Shown here piece after piece: positions 24,570 to 32,795 of a stretch of DNA of 64,000 nt (the stretch's first letter is position 1; each line of letters starts with the position of its first letter). Made by a program: the position numbers and the translations under genes. The stretch spans positions 1-64,000 of the forward strand of contig CAYVGI010000002.1 in assembly GCA_964451095.1 (NCBI GenBank), read 5' to 3'. The notes beneath the pieces were generated by a model. It saw nothing but the letters and a program-made list of their open reading frames with translations, did not search any database and was not told where the DNA came from. Source of the stretch: DAOTTY01 sp964451095 (lineage in GTDB: Bacteria; Chloroflexota; Anaerolineae; Aggregatilineales; Phototrophicaceae).

Positions 24570-26372
24570 ATGACCAAAATGCGTAGAACACTGCTATGCT
24601 TTCTGTTGATGGCGACTGTGGGTGTGCTGGCAGCGCACGCCCAAGACGACCCCGCCCCACCGGAACCCGCGCTGCTGACCGACCCGTTTTTGCAACTGCC
24701 CACCGAAGACAGCGTGAATGTCGTCTGGTTCACGGAGTTCGCTGGCGCGGCACCGCACACCGTCACGCTGGAGGATGGCACGACGATCACGGCGGAAACC
24801 ACGCAAATGAGCCGCACCAGCGAGGACGCCAGTTCGTTCATCTGGCAGCAGGAGCAGCGCGGCATGATCTACGACCGTGTGACCATGCGCCCGATCTGGC
24901 GGCACGAGGCGACCGTCACTGGGCTAACGCCGGGTGAGCGCGTGGGCTACACCGTCACCAGCGTGCACGACGACGGCACCGAACTGACCAGTGACCTGTT
25001 TACGCTGGCACCGCTGCCGGAACCGGGGCAACCGCTCAATATTCTGCTCACCAGCGACCACCAGAACAAGCCGATGACCCCCGCCAACTTGCAAATGGTG
25101 GAGCAGGTGTACGGCGCGGGCGGCATTGATGCGGTGTTCTTCGCGGGCGACCTTGTAGACTTCCCAGACCGGGCGGCGGAGTGGTTCGACTACGGTGACG
25201 GTGGGGGCTTCTTCAAGAGCTTGCAGGGGCGTGCGGAACTGGGCATCGAGTGGTATGGCGGCACCAACGTGTTCAACGGCGGCGAGATCATCCAGCACGC
25301 GCCGCTGTTCCCCGCAGTGGGCAATCACGAGATCATGGGGCGCTACGTGGATGCGGGCAGCGCCATTAACCAGCAGTTCAACCGCCCGCGCCCGCGAAGT
25401 GTCGCCGCCGACCTGTACGAGGCACAGCGCGGCTTCTTCCCGGATGATAACCCCGGCGACAAAGCAGCATTCGTGCAGGACAACTCGTTTAACACCGTGA
25501 CCTACGAGGAAATCTTCACCCTGCCGGATGAAAGTCCTGGCGGTGAGGGCTACTACGCGGTCGCGTTCGGTGATGTGTACCTCATCAGCCTGCACGCCAC
25601 GCGCATTTGGCGCCCGCCGAGCATGGATGCCACCGTGTTTAGCAAGTACAGCGAGCCAGGGGCAGAACTGGACAACCCCGGCAGTTGGGGCTTCGGCTCG
25701 TTCATCTTCGAGCCGATTAGCGAGGGCAGCGAACAGTACACCTGGCTGGCAGATCAACTGCAAAGCGAGGCGTTCCAGCAGGCACCGTACAAAGTCGTGA
25801 TGCTGCACCACCCCATCCACGCGCTGGGCGGCAATGTGGTGCCCGCGTTCACCGACCCGGTACAGGTCGCAGAGCGGGACGAAAACGGCAACATTACCGC
25901 CATTCGCTACGAGTACCCGATGGATGCGAACTTCCTGGTGCGCGACGTGGAACCGCTGCTGCAAGAGGCAGGCGTGAACCTCGTGCTGAATGGGCACAAC
26001 CACGTCTACAATCGCTTCCGGGATGTCGCGGGCGTACACTACCTGGAAACGTCCAATGTGGGCAACAGCTACGGCGCGTTTGTGGACGAAACCACGCCGC
26101 GTGACAGCGTGCCACCGCAACCGGACTTGTTCAGTGAAGAATATACGCTCGGCGGCGACCCTTACGGACTGCTGCCGATTGTGCCGACTATCGCGCCGAT
26201 GACCGATGAGAATGGGGAACCGCTGCCGTACATCGCCAGCAACAAACTAACTGTGTTCAGTGTGCTAGAAACAGAAACGGGCACCGTGCGCAGCTACTAC
26301 TACGACACCACGCTTGACCCGGAAGAGGCGGAAATCGTGCTGTTTGACGAGTTCACGCTGCTGGGCGACTAG
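24570..26372 (+). CDS. Secreted metallophosphoesterase, purple acid phosphatase-like
   Basis: 600 residues. Signal peptide to AHAQ (about 1-25), an N-terminal fibronectin-like domain (DSVNVVWFTEF ... ATVTGLTPGERVGYTVTS), then the dinuclear metallophosphoesterase core. Visible ligands are TSDHQN, FFAGDLVD (G-D), AVGNHEIMG (G-N-H-E), MLHHPIH and NGHNHVYNR (G-H-x-H). This is the domain order of bacterial purple-acid-phosphatase-like enzymes that hydrolyse phosphomonoesters outside the cell. The start could be ATG 24570 or 24579; both give a signal. It is divergent from the E2 operon with 172 bp between. No Pho-box was recognised. Confidence 0.92.
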   Translation: MTKMRRTLLCFLLMATVGVLAAHAQDDPAPPEPALLTDPFLQLPTEDSVNVVWFTEFAGAAPHTVTLEDGTTITAETTQMSRTSEDASSFIWQQEQRGMIYDRVTMRPIWRHEATVTGLTPGERVGYTVTSVHDDGTELTSDLFTLAPLPEPGQPLNILLTSDHQNKPMTPANLQMVEQVYGAGGIDAVFFAGDLVDFPDRAAEWFDYGDGGGFFKSLQGRAELGIEWYGGTNVFNGGEIIQHAPLFPAVGNHEIMGRYVDAGSAINQQFNRPRPRSVAADLYEAQRGFFPDDNPGDKAAFVQDNSFNTVTYEEIFTLPDESPGGEGYYAVAFGDVYLISLHATRIWRPPSMDATVFSKYSEPGAELDNPGSWGFGSFIFEPISEGSEQYTWLADQLQSEAFQQAPYKVVMLHHPIHALGGNVVPAFTDPVQVAERDENGNITAIRYEYPMDANFLVRDVEPLLQEAGVNLVLNGHNHVYNRFRDVAGVHYLETSNVGNSYGAFVDETTPRDSVPPQPDLFSEEYTLGGDPYGLLPIVPTIAPMTDENGEPLPYIASNKLTVFSVLETETGTVRSYYYDTTLDPEEAEIVLFDEFTLLGD

Positions 26373-26453
26373 CTGCTAGCCTGGTTTGTGGGGGCGTTGC
26401 GTGGGTAACGTCCCCGCTGCTGGAACAGGCGGTGCCTTCCAGCAGCAAAATCT

Positions 26454-26729
26454 TCAAGATCCACCAAACCAAAACTCATCGCCGAGGTAATCATCGAAGT
26501 CATCACTGACCCATATCGTGCCGCGCCCAAGCCCAGGAGTGCGCCGCTTTGGGAGTTCGTCCTCCTCGTTTTCATCTTTATCCTTATCATCCTTATCCTC
26601 ATCCTCATCCTCTGGTGGCGTAGGAACCGCTGCCAGCAGGTCACGCAGAACATCCTCCGGCGTGCGGTTCTGGTGTTTGGCAAGTGCCTTCAGCTTTGTC
26701 GTGATGTCATCGGGTAGTGTGATTGACAT
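26454..26729 (-). CDS. Ribbon-helix-helix antitoxin-like protein
   Basis: 91 residues. The N-terminus SITLPDDITTKLKALAKHQNRTPEDVLRDLLAAV is a CopG/Arc-type ribbon-helix-helix DNA-binding segment. It is followed by a long Asp/Glu/Lys linker (about 40-60) and a C-terminal peptide GRGTIWVSDDFDDYLGDEFW that looks like the toxin-neutralising tail of VapB/PHD-style antitoxins (SDDFD-x-x-L-x-DEFW). No toxin gene is adjacent: the neighbours are the phosphatase and a BON protein. It is therefore an orphan antitoxin or an autonomous regulator. A related but shorter protein is at 34437-34649. Confidence 0.7.
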   Translation of the reverse strand: MSITLPDDITTKLKALAKHQNRTPEDVLRDLLAAVPTPPEDEDEDKDDKDKDENEEDELPKRRTPGLGRGTIWVSDDFDDYLGDEFWFGGS

Positions 26730-26915
26730 GGTTGTGTTCCTTGCTTCCTGACTCGCTCAGTGTATCACACGGGAAGCCGCAAAATCGCTACCAACAACCG
26801 CCCCTGCCCACTGACAACTGTCCGCGAATTATGGACAACCCTCAATTAGACGCCGCCCCGCAAACACGCTATCCTTATGGGCATATACGACAAGCATATG
26901 CGAACTGGAGAACCT

Positions 26916-27338
26916 ATGGCAGAAGAAACCACACCCGTTTCCGCCCGCCCGGATGTCGACATTGAGCAAGATGTGAACCACATCTTCCACACCTACCCGC
27001 CGCTGCTGCACGACCGCAGCCGTATCACGCTCACAGTCAAAGATGGGGTCGTCACAGTGCGCGGGCACACCAAAACCGCGCAATCCCGCGAGATCTTCGT
27101 GCGCGAGGCGAACAAGATTGAGGGCGTGCAGTCGGTTGAAAGCAGCGAACTCTACGACGACGACGCGCTGCGCATCAAAACCGGGCAGGTGACGCCGTTT
27201 GGTGTGTTCACGTCGGTTTCCTACGGCGCGGTGGTGCTCACCGGGCGCCTGCCGGAGGGCGCAACCGTCGGGGAGACGGTCGCCAAGGTGGAGAAGATCG
27301 CCGGGGTGCGCAAGGTAATCCCGAACTTCCCGGCGTAA
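26916..27338 (+). CDS. BON-domain protein
   Basis: 140 residues. One clear BON domain: DIEQDVNHIFHTYPPLLHDRSRITLTVKDGVVTVRGHTKTAQSREIFVREANKIEGVQSVESSEL, with the conserved glycine in V-x-G and the 'I-x-G-V-x-x-V' turn. A second, weaker half follows (SYGAVVLTGRLPEGATVGETVAKVEKIAGVRKVIPNF). BON domains bind phospholipid or act in envelope maintenance. No signal peptide is seen. ATG 26916 has GGAG six bases upstream; an in-frame ATG at 26877 lacks one. Convergent with the glycosyltransferase (21-bp gap). Confidence 0.85.
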   Translation: MAEETTPVSARPDVDIEQDVNHIFHTYPPLLHDRSRITLTVKDGVVTVRGHTKTAQSREIFVREANKIEGVQSVESSELYDDDALRIKTGQVTPFGVFTSVSYGAVVLTGRLPEGATVGETVAKVEKIAGVRKVIPNFPA

Positions 27339-27359
27339 TGGCAATGGTGCAGTGTGCCC

Positions 27360-28160
27360 CTACGCGGTGACGGTCTCTGCCTGTGGGGTGTATGGGTCGG
27401 TGCGGCGCATGGTATCGGTCAGGGCGTGGTAATCACGCAGCACCCGGAACACGCCCAGCGCTGCCTCAACCTGGATGTCCAGCCCCATCTTTGATTCACC
27501 CGCGTGACGGTCAGGGAAGTGGATGGGGATTTCGCCGATGCGGTAGCCCAGCTTGTACGCCAAATACGCGATTTCCACCTGGAAGACATAACCGTTGGAG
27601 CGCACGCGCTCCAGGTCCAGCCCAATGAGCGTCTCCTTGCGCCAGATGCGAAAGCCGCCCGTTGCGTCCTTCATCGGCATCCGCAGGAACGTGTATACCC
27701 ACACACGGTTGGCAAACCAGCTCAGCAGCTTGCGGTAGATGCTCCAGCTTTCCTCCACGCTGCCGCCCATCACATAGCGCGACCCCATCACCATGTCGTA
27801 GCCCTTTTCCAGCTCTGCGATGAGCTGCGGCACGTACTTGGGCTGGTGCGAGAAGTCCATGTCCATTTGGATCATGTAGTCTGCGTCTAGGTGGCGGATG
27901 GCGTGCATAAAGCCCGCGATGTACGCCTTGCCCAGCCCGCCTTTGCCCTCGCGGTGCAGCACCTGTATCTTGCCGGGGTGCTCCGTGGCGAGTTCGTCCG
28001 CGATTTTGCCCGTGCCGTCCGGGGAGTTGTCGTCCACGATGAGCACAGACAGGTTCTCAACATCCAGCGCCAGCAGTGCGCCGATCATATTGCGGATGTT
28101 TTCACGTTCGTTGTAGGTGGGCATGACGATTAGTGTGTTGGGCATGGGTGTTTTCTTCAT
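27360..28160 (-). CDS. Polyprenol-phosphate mannose synthase-like GT2 glycosyltransferase
   Basis: 266 residues, GT-A fold. LIVMPTYNERENIRNMI and LIVDDNSPDGTGKIADEL bind the nucleotide sugar; QMDMDFSHQPKYVPQLI carries the DxD; GSRYVMGGSVEESWSIYRKLLSWFAN and DATGGFRIWRKETL are typical of dolichol/polyprenol-phosphate mannosyltransferases (Dpm1/Ppm1). The enzyme charges a lipid phosphate carrier with mannose or a related sugar for GT-C transferases, several of which are in this window. No extra membrane domain is fused. ATG 28160 or 28145 both fit; the second has the better ribosome site. Divergent from the nucleotidyltransferase gene. Confidence 0.9.
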   Translation of the reverse strand: MKKTPMPNTLIVMPTYNERENIRNMIGALLALDVENLSVLIVDDNSPDGTGKIADELATEHPGKIQVLHREGKGGLGKAYIAGFMHAIRHLDADYMIQMDMDFSHQPKYVPQLIAELEKGYDMVMGSRYVMGGSVEESWSIYRKLLSWFANRVWVYTFLRMPMKDATGGFRIWRKETLIGLDLERVRSNGYVFQVEIAYLAYKLGYRIGEIPIHFPDRHAGESKMGLDIQVEAALGVFRVLRDYHALTDTMRRTDPYTPQAETVTA

Positions 28161-28327
28161 GATAAATCACGGTTTTCTACATTTGCTTCAAGTCTAATGC
28201 TGTGGGCACGGGCTGGCAAGTGCCAAACGCCCCTTTGCGGATGCGAACCCGCACTGCTACGATAGCCCGACTTTGCCGGGAGATTGCATCCTGGCGACAT
28301 ACACACCACAACCAGAAGGTAACCCGC

Positions 28328-28801
28328 TTGACCATCCACCCAGATTTGGCTGCCGCCGCTGCCCACACCCACACACTGCGCCAGCAGGGGAAAACGGTTG
28401 TGTTTACCAACGGGCACTTCGACCTGCTGCACATCGGGCACCTGGATTACCTGGAGAAGGCAAGCTTGCTGGGCGATGCCCTGTTCGTTGCGCTTAATGA
28501 CGACGCCAGCACACAGCGGTTGAAGGGCACGGGGCGTCCCATCACCCCCGCGCCAGAACGCGCCCGGCTGGTCGCCGCGTTGAAACCAGTCACGGCGACG
28601 GTGGTGTTCAACGGAGACACAGCACACCCCGCCTTGGAAGCGCTGCGCCCGCACATCTACGTGAAGGGCGGCGACTACGCCCACAAACCGCTGCCAGAGC
28701 GTGAGCTTGTGACCGAGTTGGGGGGGCGGGTGGTGCTCATAGACTACCTACCCGCGCACAGCACGACGGACATTATCGCCCGCGTGCGGGCGCTGCCCTA
28801 G
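28328..28801 (+). CDS. RfaE2/HldE-C-type nucleotidyltransferase
   Basis: 157 residues. VVFTNGHFDLLHIGHLDYLEKASLLGDALFVALNDDAS is the cytidylyltransferase-like HxGH core of D-beta-D-heptose 1-phosphate adenylyltransferases, followed by GRPITPAPERARLVAALKPV and VKGGDYAHKPLPE (K-G-G-D-Y). Such enzymes activate sugar phosphates as ADP- or CDP-sugars. The kinase half of HldE is absent, so the protein is a single-domain RfaE2. TTG 28328 is favoured (AGAAGG about 8 bases upstream and family length); the frame is open from ATG 28202 but that region has no conserved residues. The murJ gene starts 19 bp downstream, so the two form an operon. Confidence 0.88.
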   Translation: MTIHPDLAAAAAHTHTLRQQGKTVVFTNGHFDLLHIGHLDYLEKASLLGDALFVALNDDASTQRLKGTGRPITPAPERARLVAALKPVTATVVFNGDTAHPALEALRPHIYVKGGDYAHKPLPERELVTELGGRVVLIDYLPAHSTTDIIARVRALP

Positions 28802-28820
28802 CGACCACAGAGGACACCCC

Positions 28821-30521
28821 GTGACGCAAAAAACCACCCTGCCAAAAGCATCCCCGCCCAACGGGGAAAAAAGAGACGTGCCGCCTGTAGTCGCACCCAA
28901 TGCCCGCGCCGCCGATGCCGAGGCAGTCACACGCGGCACACAGGACGACACGCAGGCGGGCGTCGCACGGGCAACGGGCATCGTCGCCGCCGGGAATGTT
29001 GCCAGCCGTGTGCTGGGGCTGGCACGGGAGAGCGTGATTACCAACCTGTTTGGCGCGTCTGTGGCGCTTTCCGCGTTTGAAAACGCGGTGATCTTGCCCA
29101 AGGCGTTCTACGACCTACTCATCGGCGGGCACGTGAACAGCGCCCTTGTCCCCGTGCTCAGCGAGGCAGCATCCACGCAAAACAAGCGCGACTTCTGGCA
29201 GTTGGTGTCGGTGTTGGTCACGTTTGTCGTCACGCTGATGACCGCGCTGTCGTTGGTGCTTTGGCTGCTGGCACCCGTTATTGTGCGTGTGCTGGCGGGG
29301 GAAAACACCGAAATCATTGAGTTGACGACCTCGCTGCTGCGGCTGATTGCCCCGGCGTTGGTGTTCCTCAGCCTGTTTGCTGTGCTCAGTGGTACGTTGT
29401 ACGCGCTGCGCATGTTCACGTTCCCGGCGTTTGCCGGGGCACTGTTTAATGCGTGTATTGTCGTGGTGATGCTGGCGCTTACCCCGGTCGTTGGCATCCG
29501 GGCGGCGGCGACGGGCTGGCTGGTGGGCGCTATTGCGCAGTTCGCGCTGCAACTGCCGGGGCTACAGGACGCCCGGCTGCGCCTGTCGTTTCGGTGGAAC
29601 CACCCTGGTTTGCGGCAAATCGGGCTGCTGTACCTGCCCGTGAGCGTGTCGCTTATTATTGATACGCTGGTGGTGCGGCTTTTTAGCTATCGGCTGGCAA
29701 ACGACGCGCTGGCAACAGGCGTCGTCTACATGAACCGCGCTACCACGCTCATCCAACTGCCGCAGGGGTTAGTTGCCACGGCGATTAGCATCGCCATCCT
29801 GCCGACGCTGTCTCGGCAGGCGGTTGCGATGTTGCAGGCAGGCGAACGCACCACAGAATCCCCATTTAAAGACACGCTGGGGCTGGGGCTGCGGCTGGCA
29901 ACTGTGCTGATCTTGCCGGCAACCGTCGGGCTGTTCGCGCTTGCTACCCCCATCGTGGATTTGTTGTTTGAGCACGGCGCGTTCACCTCGTTCGACACAA
30001 ACATCACCGTGATTGCGCTGCGGCTGTACCTGCTGGGGCTGCCGTTCGCTGCGATTGACCTGCTGTTGGTGTATGCGTTTTACGCCCAACAGGACACACT
30101 CACGCCCGCGCTGGTCGGTTTGCTCAGCTTGACGGTGTACATGGTTGTCGCTATTGCACTTGCCCCGGTGATGGGATTGTTCAGCTTGATGGCGGCGGAC
30201 AGCGTGAAACACCTGGTGCACGCCAGCGTAAGCGCGTACCTGCTGCTGCGCCGCCTGGATGGGCTGGGACGGCAGCGACTGGCGCTCACCACGGGCAAGG
30301 CGGTCATTGCAGCGGCAGCTATGGGGCTGGTGGCATATGCGCTGCTGCCCTGGCTGCTGACGGTGCTGGCAGGGGAGGCGATCCTGATGGAGGTGGGCGC
30401 GGTGCTGGTGGTGGGCATGGTTTGCGGCGCGGTATTTGTGGGCATGGCGTTTGCGCTGCGCCTGGAAGAACTGCGCTGGCTGCTCACGCTCATCCGTCGG
30501 CGCACCCTCTCAGGAGGATAA
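28821..30521 (+). CDS. murJ: MurJ (MviN) lipid II flippase
   Basis: 566 residues. After a hydrophilic N-terminal 45 residues there are about fourteen membrane spans of the MOP exporter superfamily. Family motifs include SRVLGLARESVITNLFGA, SAFENAVILPKAFYDLLIGGHVNSALVPVLSE, and VVYMNRATTLIQLPQGLVATAISIAILPTLSRQA, where the N-R-x-x-x-L-I-Q-L-P-x-G-L block is diagnostic. MurJ moves undecaprenyl-linked peptidoglycan precursor across the membrane. GTG 28821 has GAGGA upstream. Its presence argues for some peptidoglycan synthesis in this organism even though the PBP in this window looks inactive. Confidence 0.93.
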   Translation: MTQKTTLPKASPPNGEKRDVPPVVAPNARAADAEAVTRGTQDDTQAGVARATGIVAAGNVASRVLGLARESVITNLFGASVALSAFENAVILPKAFYDLLIGGHVNSALVPVLSEAASTQNKRDFWQLVSVLVTFVVTLMTALSLVLWLLAPVIVRVLAGENTEIIELTTSLLRLIAPALVFLSLFAVLSGTLYALRMFTFPAFAGALFNACIVVVMLALTPVVGIRAAATGWLVGAIAQFALQLPGLQDARLRLSFRWNHPGLRQIGLLYLPVSVSLIIDTLVVRLFSYRLANDALATGVVYMNRATTLIQLPQGLVATAISIAILPTLSRQAVAMLQAGERTTESPFKDTLGLGLRLATVLILPATVGLFALATPIVDLLFEHGAFTSFDTNITVIALRLYLLGLPFAAIDLLLVYAFYAQQDTLTPALVGLLSLTVYMVVAIALAPVMGLFSLMAADSVKHLVHASVSAYLLLRRLDGLGRQRLALTTGKAVIAAAAMGLVAYALLPWLLTVLAGEAILMEVGAVLVVGMVCGAVFVGMAFALRLEELRWLLTLIRRRTLSGG

Positions 30522-30612
30522 TAACGCGCTGAGTAATCCCCACGACATCACAGCACCGTGCTACACTTATGAGTATTCCAATGACTTACTGTTAGTGCTG
30601 TGATGAGGTTCA

Positions 30613-31332
30613 ATGCGTAAGCTTCTGCTTGTCTGTTCCCTTTTGCTGGTCGCGTGTCGCCCAACCGCAAACACGCCAGTGGAAAGTCCTGCTACCCCCC
30701 AACAGCAGGGCACGCAGGTGGCACCTGCTGAACGGGCAGCGACCCAAAATCATCAAGATCATGATGTCCACGCTGTGTTGCAGGGCACACCCGTTGTTGT
30801 GACTGTGCCGGGTGGCTGGGAAGCACTCACGCTGGAGAGTGGTATTGTGTTCGTGGACGGTGGCAGCGCCGCCTCTATTGAGAGCGCAGAGCACCTGGCG
30901 GGCATGTCTGTTCACCTGTTCCTGCGAGATACAACAACCATCAACGCGGATGTCGATAACGCCGCGCACCACTTCCTGAACACGGTTGTTGCCAACCCGG
31001 CGCATGTGGGCGATGCACTGGTCATGCCGCCGCGCCCCTTCACCTGGGACGGCTACGACGCAGCATACTACACCCTAAATAACCATCGCGGCGTGGTGAC
31101 GCTGTTGGTGACGGTACACATGCCGCCGCGCACACTCGCCGTAGTGAATGCGAGTGCTCCGGTTACCCACCAGACGGAAATCCGCGCCGAACTACCCCAG
31201 ATGTTGCAGGCGGCTCACATCGGCACACACACGGTGCACGGCACCTCACTGGATAGCGCCCTGCCGAACCCGCTGCCGTTCCCACAGGTTGAGCGGGACG
31301 ACGTAACGGTTTCCACACGCCGCGCAGATTAG
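30613..31332 (+). CDS. Lipoprotein of unknown function
   Basis: 239 residues. MRKLLLVCSLLLVAC is a type II signal with a lipobox ending at Cys15; a Thr/Pro/Gln/His-rich linker follows to about residue 55, then a compact domain (TPVVVTVPGGWEAL ... IVFVDGG ... AAYYTLNNHRGVVTLLVTVHMPPRTLAVVNASAP). The last part resembles PsbP-like or small lipid-anchored beta domains ('TVPGGWE' near the start and 'VVNASAP' near the end), but I cannot name a family. Anchored to the outer face of the membrane. Stands alone 91 bp after murJ. Confidence 0.75.
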   Translation: MRKLLLVCSLLLVACRPTANTPVESPATPQQQGTQVAPAERAATQNHQDHDVHAVLQGTPVVVTVPGGWEALTLESGIVFVDGGSAASIESAEHLAGMSVHLFLRDTTTINADVDNAAHHFLNTVVANPAHVGDALVMPPRPFTWDGYDAAYYTLNNHRGVVTLLVTVHMPPRTLAVVNASAPVTHQTEIRAELPQMLQAAHIGTHTVHGTSLDSALPNPLPFPQVERDDVTVSTRRAD

Positions 31333-31379
31333 TGTTGTAGGCTCAACGTGCCGCTGCTTTTCCGCTAGCTGCCCCCCTC

Positions 31380-31405
31380 CCCCTCAGCCGTTTGACGGAG
31401 AGGGG
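31380..31405. other. Hairpin between convergent genes
   Basis: CCCCTC-AGCCGT (from 31380) pairs with ACGG-A-GAGGGG (to 31405) around a TTG loop. It lies between the ends of the lipoprotein gene and the ABC binding protein gene, so it could end transcription from either side, but lacks a T-run. It resembles the C-rich dispersed element seen at 556 and 21031. Confidence 0.4.
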
Positions 31406-31484
31406 AACCGAGGGCAGTTAGGTCAGGCAGAAAAGCAAGCCCCGCAATCACCGTAACCTTTGCGGTCAAACGGTGGAAGCGGAT

Positions 31485-32624
31485 TTAGCTTTCTTCAGTT
31501 GCTTCCATTTCTTCCATGTCCTCTTCGTTCATTTCCATATCTTCTTCATCTTCCATCATATCGTCGTCCATCATGTCATCTTCGACTTCGAACTCGGTTT
31601 CCACCTCGCCTAGCAGCTCACGGGCGGCGTCCGTGAACTCCGTGACGACCACGTTACTCAGGTCAATCGGCTCCTCGTACTCGGTGCGCCCGTTCTCACG
31701 GTGGATGCGCTCCACGTCTGCCAGCCCGCTCACAGGCAGCACCTGGTTCGGGTCGTAGATGACCGGGTTGCCCGTGCGTAGCGCTTCTTCCGTGCTGTTG
31801 GTGTAGGTAAGGTACGCGGCAAGGTTTTCTTCGCTCAGGTAGTCATCACCCTGCATCAAGCGGCTTGCTTCCATCAGCGCCAGCACAAAACGCTGGGCTG
31901 CTTCGGGGCGCTCCGTCACGAACTGACCGCTGCCCACAAACGCCACCGTCATTAGCCCTGGCACGAAGTCCTCTGCAATGGCAAAGCCCGCACCTGCCTC
32001 AATGACTTGGTCTGCAAATGGGGAGCCGATAATGCCCGCGTCAATGGAGCCGTTTTCAATCGCGGCGGGCATGTCCGGGTTGCCCAGGTTGACTGCATTC
32101 ACATCGAAGATCGTCAGCCCGGCGGGTTCCAGTGCTTTCGCCAGCAAGTACTCACCGCCACTGCCCGGGCCGCCCGCAACCGCTACTGTGCGCCCGGTCA
32201 GGTCAGCGAGCGACTCAATGCCGCTGTCTGTGCGGGCGACGAGCTTGGTGGGGCTGCCCTCAAACGGCTCCAGTCCGCCCGGCGCAATGATGCGCAGGTC
32301 AAGCCCCTCGTTCCAGCCGTTCCACAGGCTAGTGACGATAGCGATGCCGCCCACGTCAATCTGCCCCTCGGTGAGGAAGGCGATTGCCTCCGTGCCGGAC
32401 GCCACACGCTCAATCTGCACATCCAGCCCGTACTTGTCGAACAGCCCGCGCTCCTCGGCAACGTACATGGTCGCAAACTTCATGATGGGCACGTAGGCAA
32501 CCGTGATCTGCTCCGGTGGGTCGAGCGGATCCAGCATGGGTTCCATGTCGTCCTGTGCCAGCGCCGGGGCGACGCTCAGCACCAACAGGGCAATCAACAG
32601 CGCGTAAATCGTCTTGTTTAACAT
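31485..32624 (-). CDS. Orphan ABC-type substrate-binding protein (NMT1/SsuA-like) with acidic Met-rich tail
   Basis: 379 residues. Signal peptide TIYALLIALLVLSVAPALAQ, then a periplasmic-binding fold of the NMT1/THI5/SsuA/TauA group: TVAYVPIMKFATMYVAEERGLFDKYGLDVQIERVASGTEAIAFLTEGQIDVGG, followed by LTGRTVAVAGGPGSGGEYLLAKAL and NGSIDAGIIGSPFADQVIEAG. These bind sulfonates, nitrate, thiamine precursors or similar. No permease or ATPase gene is adjacent, so it must work with a distant transporter. The last 35 or so residues are almost only Asp, Glu and Met, unusual for the family. ATG 32624 has AAGGAG upstream; the frame is open further but without signal features. Confidence 0.88.
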   Translation of the reverse strand: MLNKTIYALLIALLVLSVAPALAQDDMEPMLDPLDPPEQITVAYVPIMKFATMYVAEERGLFDKYGLDVQIERVASGTEAIAFLTEGQIDVGGIAIVTSLWNGWNEGLDLRIIAPGGLEPFEGSPTKLVARTDSGIESLADLTGRTVAVAGGPGSGGEYLLAKALEPAGLTIFDVNAVNLGNPDMPAAIENGSIDAGIIGSPFADQVIEAGAGFAIAEDFVPGLMTVAFVGSGQFVTERPEAAQRFVLALMEASRLMQGDDYLSEENLAAYLTYTNSTEEALRTGNPVIYDPNQVLPVSGLADVERIHRENGRTEYEEPIDLSNVVVTEFTDAARELLGEVETEFEVEDDMMDDDMMEDEEDMEMNEEDMEEMEATEES

Positions 32625-32795
32625 TTTTTCTCCTTGTGAAAGTCTATTGGGACGTGCGGGCAGGGTGTGCCCACAATGCACAATGTTACCGTTAGCAGGT
32701 GGGTGAATGCAAAATCCGCCCGCGACCCTTAATCCAGAAATGATGTACAATGAAGGCATTATGATTCTGGCATCATCATCCCCGGAGCAACGCTC

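Noticed and set aside
24924..26120. 398-codon open frame on the minus strand
   Set aside because: Antisense shadow of the metallophosphoesterase gene, whose ligands and signal peptide are unmistakable.
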